A DNA stretch of 64,000 bases from contig NC_133328.1 in assembly GCF_042186555.1 (NCBI RefSeq), positions 342,218,035-342,282,034 of the forward strand, given 5' to 3'. The notes below the pieces were generated by a model that had not been told where the DNA came from, searched no databases, and was given only the letters and a program-made list of their open reading frames with translations. The position numbers and the translations under genes are program-made. Each line of letters starts with the position of its first letter. Positions within the stretch are counted from its first letter, which is position 1. Shown here in pieces: positions 21,930 to 36,900 of the stretch. The DNA comes from Aquarana catesbeiana. Lineage: Eukaryota > Chordata > Amphibia > Anura > Ranidae.

Positions 21930-24900
21930 AATATGTCAAGAGCCTAGCCTACACAAGCACCTGACTGCAGGTAGCTATACTGTAGGTGAGACTGTGCGAG
22001 GTACACAGTACAGTAACTGGAAAAACTTCACTGAGCCTACACAAGCACCTGGCTGCAGGTTGCTATACTGTAGGTACAACTGTGCAGGGTACACAGTACA
22101 GTAACTGGAAATACGTCAAGAGCCTACACAAGCACCTGGCTGTAGGTAGATATACTGTAGGTGAGACTGTGCGGGGAACACAGTACAGTAACTGGAAAAA
22201 CTTCAATTAGCCTACACAAGCTCCTGGCTGCAGGTAGCTTTACTGTAGGCGAGACTGTGCAGGGTACACAGTACAGTAGCTGGAAATACTTCAATGAGCC
22301 TACACAAGCACCTGGCTGCAGGTAGCTTTACTGTAGGTGAGACTGTGCAAGGTACACAGTACAGTAGCTGGAAATACTTCAATGAGCCTACACAAGCACC
22401 TGGCTGCAGGTTGCTATACTGTAGGTGAGACTGTGCAGTGTACGCAGTACAGTAGCTGGAAATACTTCAATGAGATTACAAAAGCACCTGGTTACACGTA
22501 GCTATACTGTAGGTGAGACTGTACAGGGTACACAGTACAGTAGCTGGAACTACTTCAGTGAGCCTACACAAGCACCTGGCTGCAGGCAGCTATAATGTAG
22601 GTGCAACTGTGCAGGGTACACAGTACAGTAGCTGGAAATACTTCAGTGAGCCTACACAAGCACCTAAATGCAGGTTGCTATACTGTAGGTGAGACTGTGC
22701 AGGGTACACAGTGCAGTAGCTAGAAATACTTCAATGATCCTACACAAGCACCTGGCTGCAGTTTGCTGTGCTGTAGGTGAGACTGTGCAGGGTAGACAGT
22801 ACAGTAGCTAGAAATACTTCAATGAGCCTACACAAGCACCTGGCTGCAGATTGCTATACCTAGGTACAACTGTGCAGGGTTCACAGTACAGTAACTGGAA
22901 ATATGTCAAGAGCCTAGCCTACACAAGCACCTGACTGCGGGTAGCTATACTGTAGGTGAGACTGTGCGGGGTACACAGTACAGTAACTGGAAAAACTTCA
23001 ATGAGCCTACACAAGCACCTGGCTGCAGGTTGCTATACTGTAGGTACAACTGTGCAGGGTACACAGTACAGTAACTGGAAATACGTCAAGAGCCTACACA
23101 AGCACCTGGCTGTAGGTAGATATACTGTAGGTGAGACTGTGCGGGGTACACAGTACAGTAACTGGAAAAACTTCAATTAGCCTACACAAGCTCCTGGCTG
23201 CAGGTAGCTTTACTGTAGGCGAGACTGTGCAGGGTACACAGTACAGTAGCTGGAAATACTTCAATAAGCCTACAAAAGCACCTGGTTACAGGTAGCTATA
23301 CTGTAGGTGAGACTATGCAGGGTACACAGTACAGTAGCTGGAAATACTTCAATGAGCCTACACAAGCACCTGGCTGCAGGTTGATATACTGTAGGTGAGA
23401 CTGTGCAGGGTATACAGTACAGTAGCTGGAAATACTTCAATCAGCCTACACAAGCACCTGGCTGCAGGTTGCTATGCTGTAGGTGAGACTGTGCAGGGTA
23501 GACAGTACAGTAGCTGGAAATACTTCAATGAGCCTATACAAGCACCTGGCTGCAGGTAGCTTTACTGTAGGTGAGACTGTGCAGGGTACGCAGTACAGTA
23601 GCTGATAATACTTCAATGACCCTACACAAGCACCTGGCTGCAGGTTGCTATACTGTAGGTGAGACTGTGCAGGGTACACAGTACAGTAGCTGGAAATACT
23701 TCAATGAGCCTACACAAGCACCTGGCTGCAGGTTGCTATACTGTAGATGACACTGTGCAGGGTACACAGTACAGTAGCTGGAAATACTTCAATGAGGCTA
23801 CACAAGCACCTGGCTGCAGGTTGCTATACTGTAGGTGAGACTGAACAGGGTACACAGTACAGTAGCTGAAAATACTTCAATGAGCCTACACAAGCACCTG
23901 GTTGCAGGTAGCTATACTGTTGGGGAGACTGTGCAGGGTACACAGTTCAGTAGCTGGAAATACTTCAATGAGCCTACACAAGCACCTGGCTGCAGGTTGC
24001 TATACTGTAGGTGAGACTGTGAAGGGTACACAGTACAGTAGCTGGAAATACTTCAATGAGCCTACACAAGCACCTGGTTGCAGGTAGCTATACTGTTGGG
24101 GAGACTGTGCAGGGTACACAGTTCAGTAGCTGGAAATACTTCAATGAGCCTACACAAGCACCTGGCTTCAGGTTGCTATACTGTAGGTGAGACTGTGAAG
24201 GGTACACAGTACAGTAGCTGGAAATACTTCAAAGAGCCTACACAAGCACCTGGCTGCAGGTAGCTTTACTGTAGGTGAGACTGTGCAGGGTATACAGTAT
24301 AGTAGCTGGAAAAACTTCAATGAGCCTACACAAGCACCTGGCTGCAGGTAGCTTTACTGTAGGTGAGACTGTGCAGGGTACGCAGCACAGTAGCTGGAAA
24401 TACTTCAATGAGCCTACACAAGCACCTGGCTGCAGGTTGCTATACTGTAGGTGAGACTGTGCAGGATACACAGTAAAGTAGCTGGAAATACTTCAATGAG
24501 CCTACACAAGCACCTGGCTGCAGGTTGCTATACTGTAGGTGAGACTTTGCAGGGTACACAGTACAGTAGCTGGAAATACTTCAATGAGCTTACACAAGCA
24601 CCTGGCTGCAGGTTGCTATACTGTAGGTAAGAATGTGCAGGGTATACAGTACAGTAGCTGGAAATACTTCAATCAGCCTACACAAGCACCTGGCTGCAGG
24701 TAGCTTTACTGTAGGTGAGACTGTGCAGGGTATACAGTACAGTAGCTGGAAATACTTCAATGAGCCTACACAGGCACCTGGCTGCAGGTAGCTTTACTGT
24801 AGGTGAGACTGTGCAGGGTACACAGTACAGTAGCTGGAAATACTTCAGTGAGCCTACACAAGCACCTGGCTGCAGGTTGCTATACTGTAGGTTAGACTGT

Positions 24901-27900
24901 GCAGGGTACACAGTACAGTAGCTGAAAATACTTCAATGAGCCTACACAAGCACCTGGTTTCAGGTAGCTATACTGCTGGGGAGACTGTGCAGGGTACACA
25001 GTTCAGTAGCTGGAAATACTTCAATGAGCCTACACAAGCACCTGTCTGCAGGTTGCTATACTGTAAGTGAGACTGTGCAGGGTAGACAGTACAGTTGCTG
25101 GAAATACTTCAATGAGCCTATACAAGCATCTGGCTGCAGGTAGCTTTAATGTAGGTGAGACTGTGCAGGGTACATAGTACAGTAGCTGGAAATACTTCAA
25201 TGACCCTACACAAGCATCTGGCTGCAGGTTGCTATACTGTAGGTGAGACTGTGCGGGGTACACAGTACAGTAGCTGGAAATACTTCAATGAGCCTACACA
25301 AGCACCTGGCTGCAGGTTGCTATACTCTATTTGAGACTTTGCAGGGTACACAGTACAGTAGCTGGAAATACTTCAATGAGCCTACACAAGCACCTGGCTG
25401 CAGGTTGCTATACTGTAGGTGAGACTGTGCAGCGTATACAGTACAATAGCTGGAAATACTTCAATCAGCCTACACAAGCACCTGGCTGCAGGTAGCTATA
25501 CTGTAGGTGAAACTGTGCAGGGTACACAGTACAGTAGCTGGAAATACTTCAATGAGCCTACACAAGCACCTGGCTGCAGGTAGCTTTACTGTAGGCGAGA
25601 CTGTGCAGGGTACACAGTGCAGTAGCTGGAAATACTTCAATGAGCCTACACAAGCACCTGGCTGCAGGTTGCTATGCTGTAGGTGAGACTGTGCAGGGTA
25701 CGCAGTACAGTAGCTGTAAATACTTCAATGAGCCTACAAAAGCACCTGGTTAAAGGTAGCTATACTGTAGGTGAGACTATGCAGGGTACACAGTACAGTA
25801 GCTGGAAATACTTCAATGAGCCTACACAAGCACCTGGCTGCAGGTTGCTATACTGTAGGTGAGACTGTGCAGGGTATACAGTACAGTAGCTGGAAATACT
25901 TCCATGAGCCTACACAAGCACCTGGCTGCAGGTAGCTTTACTGTAGGTGAGACTGTGCAAGGAACACAGTACAGTAGCTGGAAATACTTCAATGAGCCTA
26001 CACAAGCATCTGGCTGCAGGTTGCTATACTGTAGGTGAGACTGTGCAGTGTACGCAGTACAGTAGCTGGAAATACTTCAATGAGATTACAAAAGTACCTG
26101 GTTACACGTAGCTATACTGTAGGTGAGACTGTACAGGGTACACAGTACAGTAGCTGGAACTACTTCAGTGAGCCTACACAAGCACCTGGCTGCAGGCAGC
26201 TATAATGTAGGTGCAACTGTGCAGGGTACACAGTACAGTAGCTGGAAATATTTCAATGAGCCTACACAAGCACCTAAATGCAGGTTGCTATACTGTAGGT
26301 GAGACTGTGCAGGGTACACAGTGCAGTAGCTAGAAATACTTCAATGATCCTACACAAGCACCTGGCTGCAGTTTGCTATGCTGTAGGTGAGACTGTGCAG
26401 GGTAGACAGTACAGTAGCTAGAAATACTTCAATGAGCCTACACAAGCACCTGGCTGCAGATTGCTATACCGTAGGTACAACTGTGCAGGGTTCACAGTAC
26501 AGTAACTGGAAATATGTCAAGAGCCTAGCCTACACAAGCACCTGACTGCAGGTAGCTATACTGTAGGTGAGACTGTGCGGGGTACACAGTACAGTAACTG
26601 GAAAAACTTCAATGAGCCTACACAAGCACCTGGCTGCAGGTTGCTATACTGTAGGTACAACTGTGCAGGGTACACAGTACAGTAACTGGAAATACGTCAA
26701 GAGCCTACACAAGCACCTGGCTGTAGGTAGATATACTGTAGGTGAGACTGTGCGGGGTACACAGTACAGTAACTGGAAAAACTTCAATTAGCCTACACAA
26801 GCTCCTGGCTGCAGGTAGCTTTACTGTAGGCGAGACTGTGCAGGGTACACAGTACAGTAGCTGGAAATACTTCAATGAGCCTACACAAGCACCTGGCTGC
26901 AGGTAGCTTTACTGTAGGTGAGACTGTGCAAAGTACACAGTACAGTAGCTGGAAATACTTCAATGAGCCTACACAAGCACCTGGCTGCAGGTTGCTATAC
27001 TGTAGGTGAGACTGTGCAGTGTACGCAGTACAGTAGCTGGAAATACTTCAATGAGATTACAAAAGCACCTGGTTACACGTAGCTATACTGTAGGTGAGAC
27101 TGTACAGGGTACGCAGTACAGTAGCTGGAACTACTTCAGTGAGCCTACACAAGCACCTGGCTGCAGGCAGCTATAATGTAGGTGCAACTGTGCAGGGTAC
27201 ACAGTACAGTAGCTGGAAATATTTCAATGAGCCTACACAAGCACCTAAATGCAGGTTGCTATACTGTAGGTGAGACTGTGCAGGGTACACAGTGCAGTAG
27301 CTAGAAATACTTCAATGATCCTACACAAGCACCTGGCTGCAGTTTGCTATGCTGTAGGTGAGACTGTGCAGGGTAGACAGTACAGTAGCTAGAAATACTT
27401 CAATGAGCCTACACAAGCACCTGGCTGCAGATTGCTATACCGTAGGTACAACTGTGCAGGGTTCACAGTACAGTAACTGGAAATATGTCAAGAGCCTAGC
27501 CTACACAAGCACCTGACTGCAGGTAGCTATACTGTAGGTGAGACTGTGCGGGGTACACAGTACAGTAACTGGAAAAACTTCAATGAGCCTACACAAGCAC
27601 CTGGCTGCAGGTTGCTATACTGTAGGTACAACTGTGCAGGGTACACAGTACAGTAACTGGAAATACGTCAAGAGCCTACACAAGCACCTGGCTGTAGGTA
27701 GATATACTGTAGGTGAGACTGTGCGGGGTACACAGTACAGTAACTGGAAAAACTTCAATTAGCCTACACAAGCTCCTGGCTGCAGGTAGCTTTACTGTAG
27801 GCGAGACTGTGCAGGGTACACAGTACAGTAGCTGGAAATACTTCAATGAGCCTACACAAGCACCTGGCTGCAGGTAGCTTTACTGTAGGTGAGACTGTGC

Positions 27901-30900
27901 AAAGTACACAGTACAGTAGCTGGAAATACTTCAATGAGCCTACACAAGCACCTGGCTGCAGGTTGCTATACTGTAGGTGAGACTGTGCAGTGTACGCAGT
28001 ACAGTAGCTGGAAATACTTCAATGAGATTACAAAAGCACCTGGTTACACGTAGCTATACTGTAGGTGAGACTGTACAGGGTACACAGTACAGTAGCTGGA
28101 ACTACTTCAGTGAGCCTACACAAGCACCTGGCTGCAGGCAGCTATAATGTAGGTGCAACTGTGCAGGGTACACAGTACAGTAGCTGGAAATATTTCAATG
28201 AGCCTACACAAGCACCTAAATGCAGGTTGCTATACTGTAGGTGAGACTGTGCAGGGTACACAGTGCAGTAGCTAGAAATACTTCAATGATCCTACACAAG
28301 CACCTGGCTGCAGTTTGCTATGCTGTAGGTGAGACTGTGCAGGGTAGACAGTACAGTAGCTAGAAATACTTCAATGAGCCTACACAAGCACCTGGCTGCA
28401 GATTGCTATACCGTAGGTACAACTGTGCAGGGTTCACAGTACAGTAACTGGAAATATGTCAAGAGCCTAGCCTACACAAGCACCTGACTGCAGGTAGCTA
28501 TACTGTAGGTGAGACTGTGCGGGGTACACAGTACAGTAACTGGAAAAACTTCAATGAGCCTACACAAGCACCTGGCTGCAGGTTGCTATACTGTAGGTAC
28601 AACTGTGCAGGGTACACAGTACAGTAACTGGAAATACGTCAAGAGCCTACACAAGCACCTGGCTGTAGGTAGATATACTGTAGGTGAGACTGTGCGGGGT
28701 ACACAGTACAGTAACTGGAAAAACTTCAATTAGCCTACACAAGCTCCTGGCTGCAGGTAGCTTTACTGTAGGCGAGACTGTGCAGGGTACACAGTACAGT
28801 AGCTGGAAATACTTCAATGAGCCTACACAAGCACCTGGCTGCAGGTAGCTTTACTGTAGGTGAGACTGTGCAAGGTACACAGTACAGTAGCTGGAAATAC
28901 TTCAATGAGCCTACACAAGCACCTGTCTGCAGGTTGCTATACTGTAGGTGAGACTGTGCAGTGTACGCAGTACAGTAGCTGGAAATACTTCAATGAGATT
29001 ACAAAAGCACCTGGTTACACGTAGCTATACTGTAGGTGAGACTGTACAGGGTACACAGTACAGTAGCTGGAAATACTTCAATGAGCCTACACAAGCACCT
29101 GGCTGCAGGTAGCTTTACTGTAGGTGAGACCTTGCAAGGTACACAGTACAGTAGCTGGAAATACTTAAATGAGCCTACACAAGCACCTGGCTGCAGGTTG
29201 CTATACTGTAGGTGAGACTGTTCAGGGTACACAGTAGAGTAGCTGGAAATACTTCAATGAGCCTACACAAGCATCTGGCTGCAGGTAGCTTTACTGTAGG
29301 TGAGACTGTGCAGGGTATACAGTATAGTAGCTGGAAAATCTTCAATGAGCCTACACAAGCACCTGGCTGCAGGTAGCTTTATTGTAGGTGAGACTGTGCA
29401 GGGTACACAGTACAGTAGCTGGAAATACTTCAGTGAGCCTACACAAGCACCTGGCTGCAGGTTGCTATACTGTAGGTTAGACTGTGCAGGGTACACAGTA
29501 CAGTAGCTGGAAATACTTCAATGAGCCTACACAAGCACCTGGCTGCAGGTTGCTATACTGTAGGTGAGACTGTGCAGGATACACAGTAAAGTAGCTGGAA
29601 ATACTTCAATGAGCCTACACAAGCACCTGGCTGCAGGTTGCTATACTGTAGGTGAGACTTTGCAGGGTACACAGTACAGTAGCTGGAAATACTTCAATGA
29701 TCCTACACAAGCACCTGGCTGCAGGTTGCTATACTGTAGGTGAGACTGTGCAGGGTATACAGTACAGTAGCTGGAAATACTTCAATCAGCCTACACAAGC
29801 ACCTGGCTGCAGGTAGCTTTACTGTAGGTGAGACTGTGCAGGGTATACAGTACAGTAGCTGGAAATATTTCAATGAGCCTACACAGGCACCTGGCTGCAG
29901 GTAGCTTTACTGTAGGTGAGACTGTGCAGGGTACACAGTACAGTAGCTGGAAATACTTCAGTGAGCCTACACAAGCACCTGGTTGCAGGTTGCTATACTG
30001 TAGGTTAGACTGTGCAGGGTACACAGTACAGTAGCTGGAAATACTTCAATGAGCCTACACAAGCACCTGGCTGCAGGTTGCTATACTGTAGGTGACACTC
30101 TGCAGGGTACACAGTACAGTAGCTGGAAATACTTCAATGAGGCTACACAAGCACCTGGCTGCAGGTTGCTATACTGTAGGTGAGACTGTGCAGGGTACAC
30201 ACTACAGTAGCTGAAAATACTTCAATGAGCCTACACAAGCACCTGGTTGCAGGTAGCTATACTGTTGGGGAGACTGTGCAGGGTACACAGTTCAGTAGCT
30301 AGAAATACTTCAATGAGCCTACACAAGCAACTGGCTGCAGGTTGCTATAATGTAGGTGAGACTGTGAATGGTACACAGTACAGTAGCTGGAAATACTTCA
30401 ATGAGCCTACACAAGCACCTGGCTGCAGGTTGCTATACTGTAGGTGAGACTGTGCAGGGTATACAGTACAGTAGATGGCAATATTTCAATGAGCCTACAC
30501 AAGCATCTGGCTGCAGGTAGCTTTACTGTAGGTGAGACTTTGCAGGGTACACAGTACAGTAGCTGGAAATACTTCAATGAGCCTATACAAGCACCTGGCT
30601 GCAGGTTGCTATACTGTAGGTTAGACTGTGCAGCGTACACAGTACAGTAGCTGGAAATACTTCAATGAGCCTATACAAGCACCTGGCTGCAGGTTGCTAT
30701 ACTGTAAATGAGACTGTACGGGGCACACAGTACAGTAGCTGGAAATCCTTCAATAAGCCTACACAAGCATCTGGCTGCAGGTTGCTATACTGTAGGTGCA
30801 ACTGTGCAGGGTACACAGTACAGTAACTGGAAATACATCAAGAGCCTACACAAGCACCTGGATGCAGTTAGCTATACTGTAGGTGAGGCTGTGCGAGGTA

Positions 30901-33900
30901 CACAGTACAGTAACTGGAAATACTTCAATGAGCCTACACAAGCACCTGGCTGCAAGTTGCTATACTGTAGGCGAGACTGTGCAGGGTACACAGTACAGTA
31001 GCTGGAACTACTTCAGTGAGCCTACACAAGCACCTGGCTGCAGGCAGCTATAATGTAGGTGCAACTGTGCAGGGTACACAGTACAGTAGCTGGAAATACT
31101 TTAAAGAGCCTACACAAGCACCTGGCTGCAGGTTCCTATGCTGTAGGTGAGACTGTGCAGGGTACACAGTACAGTAGCTGGAAATACTTCATTGAGCCTA
31201 CACAAACACCTGTCTGCAGGTTGCTATACTGTAGGTGACACTGTGCAGGGTACACAGTGCAGTAGCTGGAAATACTTCAATGAGGCTACACAAGCACCTG
31301 GCTGCAGATTGCTATACCGTAGGTACAACTGTGCAGGGTTCACAGTACAGTAACTGGAAATATGTCAAGAGCCTAGCCTACACAAGCACCTGACTGCAGG
31401 TAGCTATACTGTAGGTGAGACTGTGCGGGGTACACAGTACAGTAACTGGAAAAACTTCAATGAGCCTACACAAGCACCTGGATGCAGGTTGCTATACTGT
31501 AGGTACAACTGTGCAGGGTACACAGTACAGTAACTGGAAATACGTCAAGAGCCTACACAAGCACCTGGCTGTAGGTAGATATACTGTAGGTGAGACTGTG
31601 CGGGGTACACAGTACAGTAACTGGAAAAACTTCAATTAGCCTACACAAGCTCCTGGCTGCAGGTAGCTTTACTGTAGGCGAGACTGTGCAGGGTACACAG
31701 TACAGTAGCTGGAAATACTTCAATGAGCCTACACAAGCACCTGGCTGCAGGTAGCTTTACTGTAGGTGAGACTGTGCAAGGTACACAGTACAGTAGCTGG
31801 AAATACTTCAATGAGCCTACACAAGCACCTGTCTGCAGGTTGCTATACTGTAGGTGAGACTGTGCAGTGTACGCAGTACAGTAGCTGGAAATACTTCAAT
31901 GAGATTACAAAAGCACCTGGTTACACGTAGCTATACTGTAGGTGAGACTGTACAGGGTACACAGTACAGTAGCTGGAACTACTTCAGTGAGCCTACACAA
32001 GCACCTGGCTGCAGGCAGCTATAATTTAGGTGCAACTGTGCAGGGTACACAGTACAGTAGCTGGAAATACTTCAATGAGCCAACACAAGCACCTAAATGC
32101 AGGTTGCTATACTGTAGGTGAGACTGTGCAGGGTACACAGTGCAGTAGCTAGAAATACTTCAATGATCCTACACAAGCACCTGGCTGCAGTTTGCTATGC
32201 TGTAGGTGAGACTGTGCAGGGTAGACAGTACAGTAGCTAGAAATACTTCAATGAGCCTACACAAGCACCTGGCTGCAGATTGCTATACCGTAGGTACAAC
32301 TGTGCAGAGTTCACAGTACAGTAACTGGAAATATGTCAAGAGCCTAGCCTACACAAGCACCTGACTGCAGGTAGCTATACTGTAGGTGAGACTGTGCGGG
32401 GTACACAGTACAGTAACTGGAAAAACTTCAATGAGCCTACACAAGCACCTGGCTGCAGGTTGCTATACTGTAGGTACAACTGTGCAGGGTACACAGTACA
32501 GTAACTGGAAATACGTCAAGAGCCTACACAAGCACCTGGCTGTAGGTAGATATACTGTAGGTGAGACTGTGCGGGGTACACAGTACAGTAACTGGAAAAA
32601 CTTCAATTAGCCTACACAAGCTCCTGGCTGCAGGTAGCTTTACTGTAGGCGAGACTGTGCAGGGTACACAGTACAGTAGCTGGAAATACTTTAATGAGCC
32701 TACACAAGCACCTGACTGCAGGTTGCTCTACTGTAGGTGAGACTTTGCAGGGTACACAGTACAGTAGCTGGAAATACTTCAATGAGCCTACACAAGCACC
32801 TGGCTGCAGGTTGCTATACTGTAGGTGAGACTGTTCAGGGTACACAGTAGAGTAGCTGGAAATACTTCAATGAGCCTACACAAGCATCTGGCTGCAGGTA
32901 GCTTTACTGTAGGTGAGACTGTGCAGGGTATACAGTATAGTAGCTGGAAAATCTTCAATGAGCCTACACAAACACCTGGCTGCAGGTAGCTTTATTGTAG
33001 GTGAGACTGTGCAGGGTACACAGTACAGTAGCTGGAAATACTTCAGTGAGCCTACACAAGCACCTGGCTGCAGGTTGCTATACTGTAGGTTAAACTGTGT
33101 AGGGTACACAGTACAGTAGCTGGAAATACTTCAATGAGCCTACACAAGCACCTGGCTGCAGGTTGCTATACTGTAGGTGAGACTGTGCAGGATACACAGT
33201 AAAGTAGCTGGAAATACTTCAATGAGCCTACACAAGCACCTGGCTGCAGGTTGCTATACTGTAGGTGAGACTTTGCAGGGTACACAGTACAGTAGCTGGA
33301 AATACTTCAATGATCCTACACAAGCACCTGGCTGCAGGTTGCTATACTGTAGGTGAGACTGTGCAGGGTATACAGTACAGTAGCTGGAAATACTTCAATC
33401 AGCCTACACAAGCACCTGGCTGCAGGTAGCTTTACTGTAGGTGAGACTGTGCAGGGTATACAGTACAGTAGCTGGAAATATTTCAATGAGCCTACACAGG
33501 CACCTGGCTGCAGGTAGCTTTACTGTAGGTGAGACTGTGCAGGGTACACAGTACAGTAGCTGGAAATACTTCAGTGAGCCTACACAAGCACCTGGTTGCA
33601 GGTTGCTATACTGTAGGTGACACTCTGCAGGGTACACAGTACAGTAGCTGGAAATACTTCAATGAGCCTACACAAGCACCTGGCTGCAGGTTGCTATACT
33701 GTAGGTGACACTCTGCAGGGTACACAGTACAGTAGCTGGAAATACTTCAATGAGGCTACACAAGCACCTGGCTGCAGGTTGCTATACTGTAGGTGAGACT
33801 GTGCAGGGTACACACTACAGTAGCTGAAAATACTTCAATGAGCCTACACAAGCACCTGGTTGCAGGTAGCTATACTGTTGGGGAGACTGTGCAGGGTACA

Positions 33901-36900
33901 CAGTTCAGTAGCTAGAAATACTTCAATGAGCCTACACAAGCAACTGGCTGCAGGTTGCTATAATGTAGGTGAGACTGTGAATGGTACACAGTACAGTAGC
34001 TGGAAATACTTCAATGAGCCTACACAAGCATCTGGCTGCAGGTAGCTTTACTGTAGGTGAGACTTTGCAGGGAACACAGTACAGTAGCTGGAAATACTTC
34101 AATGAGCCTATACAAGCACCTGGCTGCAGGTTGCTATACTGTAGGTTAGACTGTGCAGCGTACACAGTACAGTAGCTGGAAATACTTCAATGAGCCTATA
34201 CAAGCACCTGGCTGCAGGTTGCTATACTGTAAGTGAGACTGTACGGGGCACACAGTACAGTAGCTGGAAATCCTTCAATAAGCCTACACAAGCATCTGGC
34301 TGCAGGTTGCTATACTGTAGGTGCAACTGTGCAGGGTACACAGTACAGTAACTGGAAATACATCAAGAGCCTACACAAGCACCTGGATGCAGTTAGCTAT
34401 ACTGTAGGTGAGGCTGTGCGGGGTACACAGTACAGTAACTGGAAATACTTCAATGAGCCTACACAAGCACCTGGCTGCAAGTTGCTATACTGTAGGCGAG
34501 ACTGTGCAGGGTACACAGTACAGTAGCTGGAAATACTTCAATGAGCCTTCACAAGCACATGGCTGCAGGTTGATATACTGTAGGCGAAACTGTGCATGAT
34601 ACACAGTACAGTAGCTGGAAATACTTTAAAGAGCCTACACAAGCACCTGGCTGCAGGTTCCTATGCTGTAGGTGAGACTGTGCAGGGTACACAGTACAGT
34701 AGCTGGAAATACTTCATTGAGCCTACACAAACACCTGTCTGCAGGTTGCTATACTGTAGGTGACACTGTGCAGGGTACACAGTACAATAGCTGGAAATAC
34801 TTCAATGAGGCTACACAAGCACCTGGCTGCAGGTTGCTATACTGTAGGTGAGACTGTGCAGGGTACACAGTACAGTAGCTGGAAATACTTCAATGAGCCT
34901 ACAGAAGCACCTGGTTGCAGGTAGCTATACTGTTGGGGAGACTGTGCAGGGTACACAGTACAGTAGCTGGAAATACTTCAATGAGCCTACACAAGCACCT
35001 GGCTGCAGGTTGCTATACTGTAGGTTAGACTGTGCAGGGTACACAGTACAGTAGCTGGAAATACTTCAATGAGCCTACACAAGCACCTGGCTGCAGGTTG
35101 CTATACTGTAGGTGAGACTGTGCAGGATACACAGTAAAGTAGCTGGAAATACTTCAATGAGCCTACACAAGCACCTGGCTGCAGGTTGCTATACTGTAGG
35201 TGAGACTTTGCAGGGTACACAGTACAGTAGCTGGAAATACTTCAATGATCCTACACAAGCACCTGGCTGCAGGTTGCTATACTGTAGGTGAGACTGTGCA
35301 GGGTATACAGTACAGTAGCTGGAAATACTTCAATCAGCCTACACAAGCACCTGGCTGCAGGTAGCTTTACTGTAGGTGAGACTGTGCAGGGTATACAGTA
35401 CAGTAGCTGGAAATATTTCAATGAGCCTACACAGGCACCTGGCTGCAGGTAGCTTTACTGTAGGTGAGACTGTGCAGGGTACACAGTACAGTAGCTGGAA
35501 ATACTTCAGTGAGCCTACACAAGCACCTGGTTGCAGGTTGCTATACTGTAGGTTAGACTGTGCAGGGTACACAGTACAGTAGCTGGAAATACTTCAATGA
35601 GCCTACATAAGCACCTGGCTGCAGGTTGCTATACTGTAGGTGACACTCTGCAGGGTACACAGTACAGTAGCTGGAAATGCTTCAATGAGGCTACACAAGC
35701 ACCTGGCTGCAGGTTGCTATACTGTAGGTGAGACTGTGCAGGGTACACACTACAGTAGCTGAAAATACTTCAATGAGCCTACACAAGCACCTGGTTGCAG
35801 GTAGCTATACTGTTGGGGAGACTGTGCAGGGTACACAGTTCAGTAGCTAGAAATACTTCAATGAGCCTACACAAGCAACTGGCTGCAGGTTGCTATAATG
35901 TAGGTGAGACTGTGAAGGGTACACAGTACAGTAGCTGGAAATACTTCAATGAGCCTACACAAGCACCTGGCTGCAGGTTGCTATACTGTAGGTGAGACTG
36001 TGCAGGGTATACAGTACAGTAGATGGCAATATTTCAATGAGCCTACACAAGCATCTGGCTTCAGGTAGCTTTACTGTAGGTGAGACTTTGCAGGGTACAC
36101 AGTACAGTAGCTGGAAATACTTCAATGAGCCTATACAAGCACCTGGCTGCAGGTTGCTATACTGTAGGTTAGACTGTGCAGCGTACACAGTACAGTAGCT
36201 GGAAATACTTCAATGAGCCTATACAAGCACCTGGCTGCAGGTTGCTATACTGTAAGTGAGACTGTACGGGGCACACAGTACAGTAGCTGGAAATCCTTCA
36301 ATAAGCCTACACAAGCATCTGGCTGCAGGTTGCTATACTGTAGGTGCAACTGTGCAGGGTACACAGTACAGTAACTGGAAATAAATCAAGAGCCTACACA
36401 AGCACCTGGATGCAGTTAGCTATACTGTAGGTGAGGCTGTGCGGGGTACACAGTACAGTAACTGGAAATACTTCAATGAGCCTACACAAGCACCTGGCTG
36501 CAAGTTGCTATACTGTAGGCGAGACTGTGCAGGGTACACAGTACAGTAGCTGGAAATACTTCAATGAGCCTTCACAAGCACATGGCTGCAGGTTGATATA
36601 CTGTAGGCGAAACTGTGCATGATACACAGTACAGTAGCTGGAAATACTTTAATGAGCCTACACAAGCACCTGGCTGCAGGTTCCTATGCTGTAGGTGAGA
36701 CTGTGCAGGGTACACAGTACAGTAGCTGGAAATACTTCATTGAGCCTACACAAACACCTGTCTGCAGGTTGCTATACTGTAGGTCACACTGTGCAGGGTA
36801 CACAGTACAGTAGCTGGAAATACTTCAATGAGGCTACACAAGCACCTGGCTGCAGGTTGCTATACTGTAGGTGAGACTGTGTAGGGTACACAGTACAGTA